Positions 5,764 to 6,848 of a DNA stretch of 6,848 bases are shown here, piece by piece. The notes under the pieces are model-generated. The model saw only the letters and a list, made by a program, of their open reading frames with translations, ran no database searches and was not told where the DNA came from. The stretch spans positions 1 through 6,848 of the forward strand of contig JAITNE010000023.1 in assembly GCA_031290635.1 (NCBI GenBank), written 5' to 3'. This DNA is from Tannerella sp. GTDB lineage: Bacteria > Bacteroidota > Bacteroidia > Bacteroidales > Tannerellaceae. Within the stretch, counting starts at the first letter, position 1, and each line of letters starts with the position of its first letter. Both the position numbers and the translations under genes were made by a program.

Positions 5764-6306
5764 TTACTTCTTTTCGATCCACTCGGTGATTTCCTTAGAA
5801 AGAGGCAGGGTTTTAGGAGGAGCAAAGCCGGCCCAGTTGCCTTTCTTGTCAATCATAAATTTCTGGAAATTCCACTCTACGGGAGCGTCTTGCTTGCCGT
5901 TGTCGCTCTTTTGGGTGAGCCACTTATAGAGCGGGTGGATGTCGTCGCCCTTAACCGAGATTTTGGCCATCATCAGGAAGGTTACGCCATAGTTGAGCTT
6001 GCAAAACTCCTGTATCTCCTCGTTAGTGCCGGGTTCCTGGCTGCCGAAATTATTGGCCGGGAAGCCGATAATCACAAACTTCTTCTTCCCGTACTTCTTA
6101 TACAGCTCTTCCAACTCCTTGTACTGAGGGGTCAAACCGCATTTTGAAGCGACGTTTACTACCAAGACCTTCTTGCCCTTGAGCGAGGAAAGGTCAAAAT
6201 CTTCTCCCGAGATAGTTTTTACCTTGAAGTCGTAAAAACTTCCCTTTTGCGCTTGAACGGTTACCGTCAGCGCCATCATAGCTAATACTAAAAAAATTTG
6301 TTTCAT
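5764..6306 (-). CDS. Exported glutathione peroxidase-family enzyme, 2-Cys thioredoxin-dependent type
   Basis: This thiol peroxidase reduces hydrogen peroxide or lipid hydroperoxides. It has 180 residues. Residues 1-19 form a signal peptide (cut after VQA), so the enzyme works in the periplasm. The thioredoxin-fold core shows [12 protein letters not shown] (51-62) with the peroxidatic Cys56; it is Cys, not selenocysteine. The catalytic partners are visible as Gln90 in [11 protein letters not shown], and Trp145-Asn146 in VEWNFQKF. The family motif FPCNQF is FPANNF here, so the Cys at that place is Ala. Cys102 in [11 protein letters not shown] lies 46 residues after Cys56, the same spacing as the Cys36/Cys82 pair of yeast Gpx3. 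This predicts an intramolecular disulfide recycled by thioredoxin-like proteins rather than by glutathione. It starts 2 bp after the DUF4834 stop, so both are in one operon. Confidence 0.95.
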   Translation of the reverse strand: MKQIFLVLAMMALTVTVQAQKGSFYDFKVKTISGEDFDLSSLKGKKVLVVNVASKCGLTPQYKELEELYKKYGKKKFVIIGFPANNFGSQEPGTNEEIQEFCKLNYGVTFLMMAKISVKGDDIHPLYKWLTQKSDNGKQDAPVEWNFQKFMIDKKGNWAGFAPPKTLPLSKEITEWIEKK

Positions 6307-6308
6307 AC

Positions 6309-6542
6309 TTACTTATCTTTTATTTCAACATAATCAACGTACTCGCCCTCGTCTTGGGGGATTACTTTCTTGTTTTTGGCTTTGTCCTGTGAGCGTGAAC
6401 TTGAGGAAGATGACTGCCTTCTCTCTTGCCTTGAGGCGCCGGCCTGCGTTCGTGTGTCGCCAAACACGACCCGTACTATCCGACGGATCAGGTATGGTAC
6501 TACGAAGACTACTACAAAAGCTATTATCAAAAATTTCGTCAT
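6309..6542 (-). CDS. DUF4834 family small membrane protein
   Basis: This is a 77-residue protein of unknown function. One N-terminal membrane segment (about residues 3-18, [16 protein letters not shown]) is followed by a basic stretch, a Ser/Gln/Arg-rich low-complexity linker with six Ser in a row (44-49), and the acidic C-terminal motif [17 protein letters not shown] (60-76). This layout and tail are how I recognise the DUF4834 family, which I know only from Bacteroidota. An in-frame ATG at 6587 would add 15 residues (MNKNSYLCASIKKVF). It was rejected because it lies upstream of the -7 box at 6565-6572 and would put charged residues before the membrane segment. The peroxidase gene follows after 2 bp. 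Which side the tail faces cannot be told. Confidence 0.85.
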   Translation of the reverse strand: MTKFLIIAFVVVFVVPYLIRRIVRVVFGDTRTQAGASRQERRQSSSSSSRSQDKAKNKKVIPQDEGEYVDYVEIKDK

Positions 6543-6550
6543 AAATACTT

Positions 6551-6593
6551 TCTTAATTGAGGCACAAAGGTAAGAATTTTTATTCAATTAAGA
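6551..6593. repeat. 10-bp inverted repeat around the -7 box
   Basis: TCTTAATTGA (6551-6560) and TCAATTAAGA (6584-6593) are perfect inverted copies separated by 23 bp. The right copy falls between the -33 and -7 boxes, and the left copy covers the expected transcription start. This placement fits an operator for a dimeric regulator or a looping site. The AT-rich arms and long spacer make it a poor terminator. Confidence 0.6.
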
Positions 6594-6598
6594 GCAAA
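6565..6598 (-). promoter_or_regulatory. Promoter of the DUF4834-peroxidase operon
   Basis: The minus strand carries a -7 box TACCTTTG (6572-6565), an exact TAnnTTTG match, and a TTTG at 6598-6595 as a candidate -33 box with 22 bp between them. The -7 box ends 22 bp before the ATG at 6542, giving a leader of about 15 nt. This is the most complete promoter of Bacteroidota type in the window. Confidence 0.7.
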
Positions 6599-6627
6599 GG
6601 TTGACTGAGGCTTCGCGGTTCGTCTGC

Positions 6628-6848
6628 TTATTTCAGCAAACCGTCTTGCTTGAGCAGGAGATCGATTTTGGGGCGAATCATTTCAGGGCGGATATGAGAC
6701 CCATAGTCCACAATCACTCCTTTTTTATTCACCAATATGCCAAACGGGAATGCATTCATTCCGAACGTTCGCGTTAACTGCGTAAACTCTTCGCCGGTTA
6801 AAAAGTGATTGGGAACAGAGCTAAGACCTTCTTTCTGCAGTATTTCCA
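6628..6848 (-). CDS. Thioredoxin-fold (TlpA/AhpC-like) protein, C-terminal part only
   Basis: An open frame enters from the right edge and ends at the TAA at 6628-6630, leaving 72 residues. The segment FGMNAFPFGILVNKKGVIV (visible residues 28-46) is the end of a thioredoxin fold: the F-P dipeptide at the cis-proline position, a strand, the NKKG turn and the next strand. A terminal helix follows (IRPEMIRPKIDLLL). This pattern is typical of TlpA-like thiol-disulfide oxidoreductases and AhpC/TSA relatives. The CxxC or peroxidatic Cys region and any signal peptide lie outside the window, so the activity cannot be stated. It lies on the same strand as the DUF4834-peroxidase operon, 85 bp upstream of it, but that operon has its own promoter. 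No clear terminator follows its stop. Confidence 0.8.
   Translation of the reverse strand, partial: EILQKEGLSSVPNHFLTGEEFTQLTRTFGMNAFPFGILVNKKGVIVDYGSHIRPEMIRPKIDLLLKQDGLLK

Noticed and set aside
5508..5852. Minus-strand frame of 114 codons overlapping the 3' end of the peroxidase gene
   Set aside because: It begins inside the peroxidase gene in another frame, runs through the leader repeats and shows no domain, signal peptide or start signal.
6543..6587. Upstream ATG start for the DUF4834 gene, adding 15 residues
   Set aside because: It lies before the -7 box and so would not be transcribed from that promoter. The family proteins begin directly with the membrane segment.
1..6848. CRISPR array, tRNA or rRNA gene, insertion sequence, integrase, toxin-antitoxin or defence genes
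   Set aside because: I looked on both strands and saw no regularly spaced direct repeats with unique spacers, no tRNA-like arms, no transposase or integrase motifs, and no small gene pairs of that kind.

Overview
The window looks like an ordinary chromosomal stretch of a Bacteroidota (Bacteroidales-type) bacterium. Four things point there: several upstream regions carry the TAnnTTTG -7 element typical of that phylum and no obvious Shine-Dalgarno sequences; there is a DUF4834 gene, a family I know only from Bacteroidota; there is a secreted GH92 mannosidase; and there is a lipoprotein whose mature end is rich in Asp, Glu and Lys. The genus cannot be fixed from this sequence. I see no phage, transposon, integron, CRISPR or defence module.

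Layout. (1) 1-512, minus: the 5' part of a lipoprotein gene with two Ig-like repeats, running off the left edge. (2) 513-636: a divergent intergenic region with a TACTTTTG box facing each way. (3) 637-3042, plus: proB and proA, the first two enzymes of proline synthesis from glutamate, separated by 72 bp that hold a short tandem repeat. (4) 3043-3165: a convergent intergenic region with a strong hairpin and a cluster of CGTGTAATC/ATCCGTGGA repeats. (5) 3166-5469, minus: a secreted GH92 alpha-mannosidase whose key residues predict alpha-1,2 specificity. (6) 5470-5763: its promoter and a leader of about 145 nt with two kinds of repeats. (7) 5764-6542, minus: a two-gene operon, a small DUF4834 membrane protein followed 2 bp later by a periplasmic 2-Cys glutathione peroxidase-type enzyme, with an inverted repeat around the promoter. 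(8) 6628-6848, minus: the C-terminal end of a thioredoxin-fold (TlpA/AhpC-like) protein, cut by the right edge.

How they work together: ProB phosphorylates glutamate and ProA reduces the product to glutamate semialdehyde, which cyclises; proC is not in the window. The mannosidase probably trims alpha-1,2-mannose from glycans in the periplasm, but no SusC/SusD genes are visible beside it. The thioredoxin-fold protein and the peroxidase suggest a thiol-redox neighbourhood, with DUF4834 of unknown role.

The most useful observations are: Asn107 in ProB at the residue whose Asp-to-Asn change relieves proline feedback inhibition in E. coli; a full match of the GH92 catalytic and +1-subsite residues at constant offset to BT3990; a family of TnAAYTTC-like repeats in the leaders of proB, proA and the mannosidase, all in sense orientation; and the palindrome around the DUF4834-peroxidase promoter. 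I did not find a convincing new multi-gene system.
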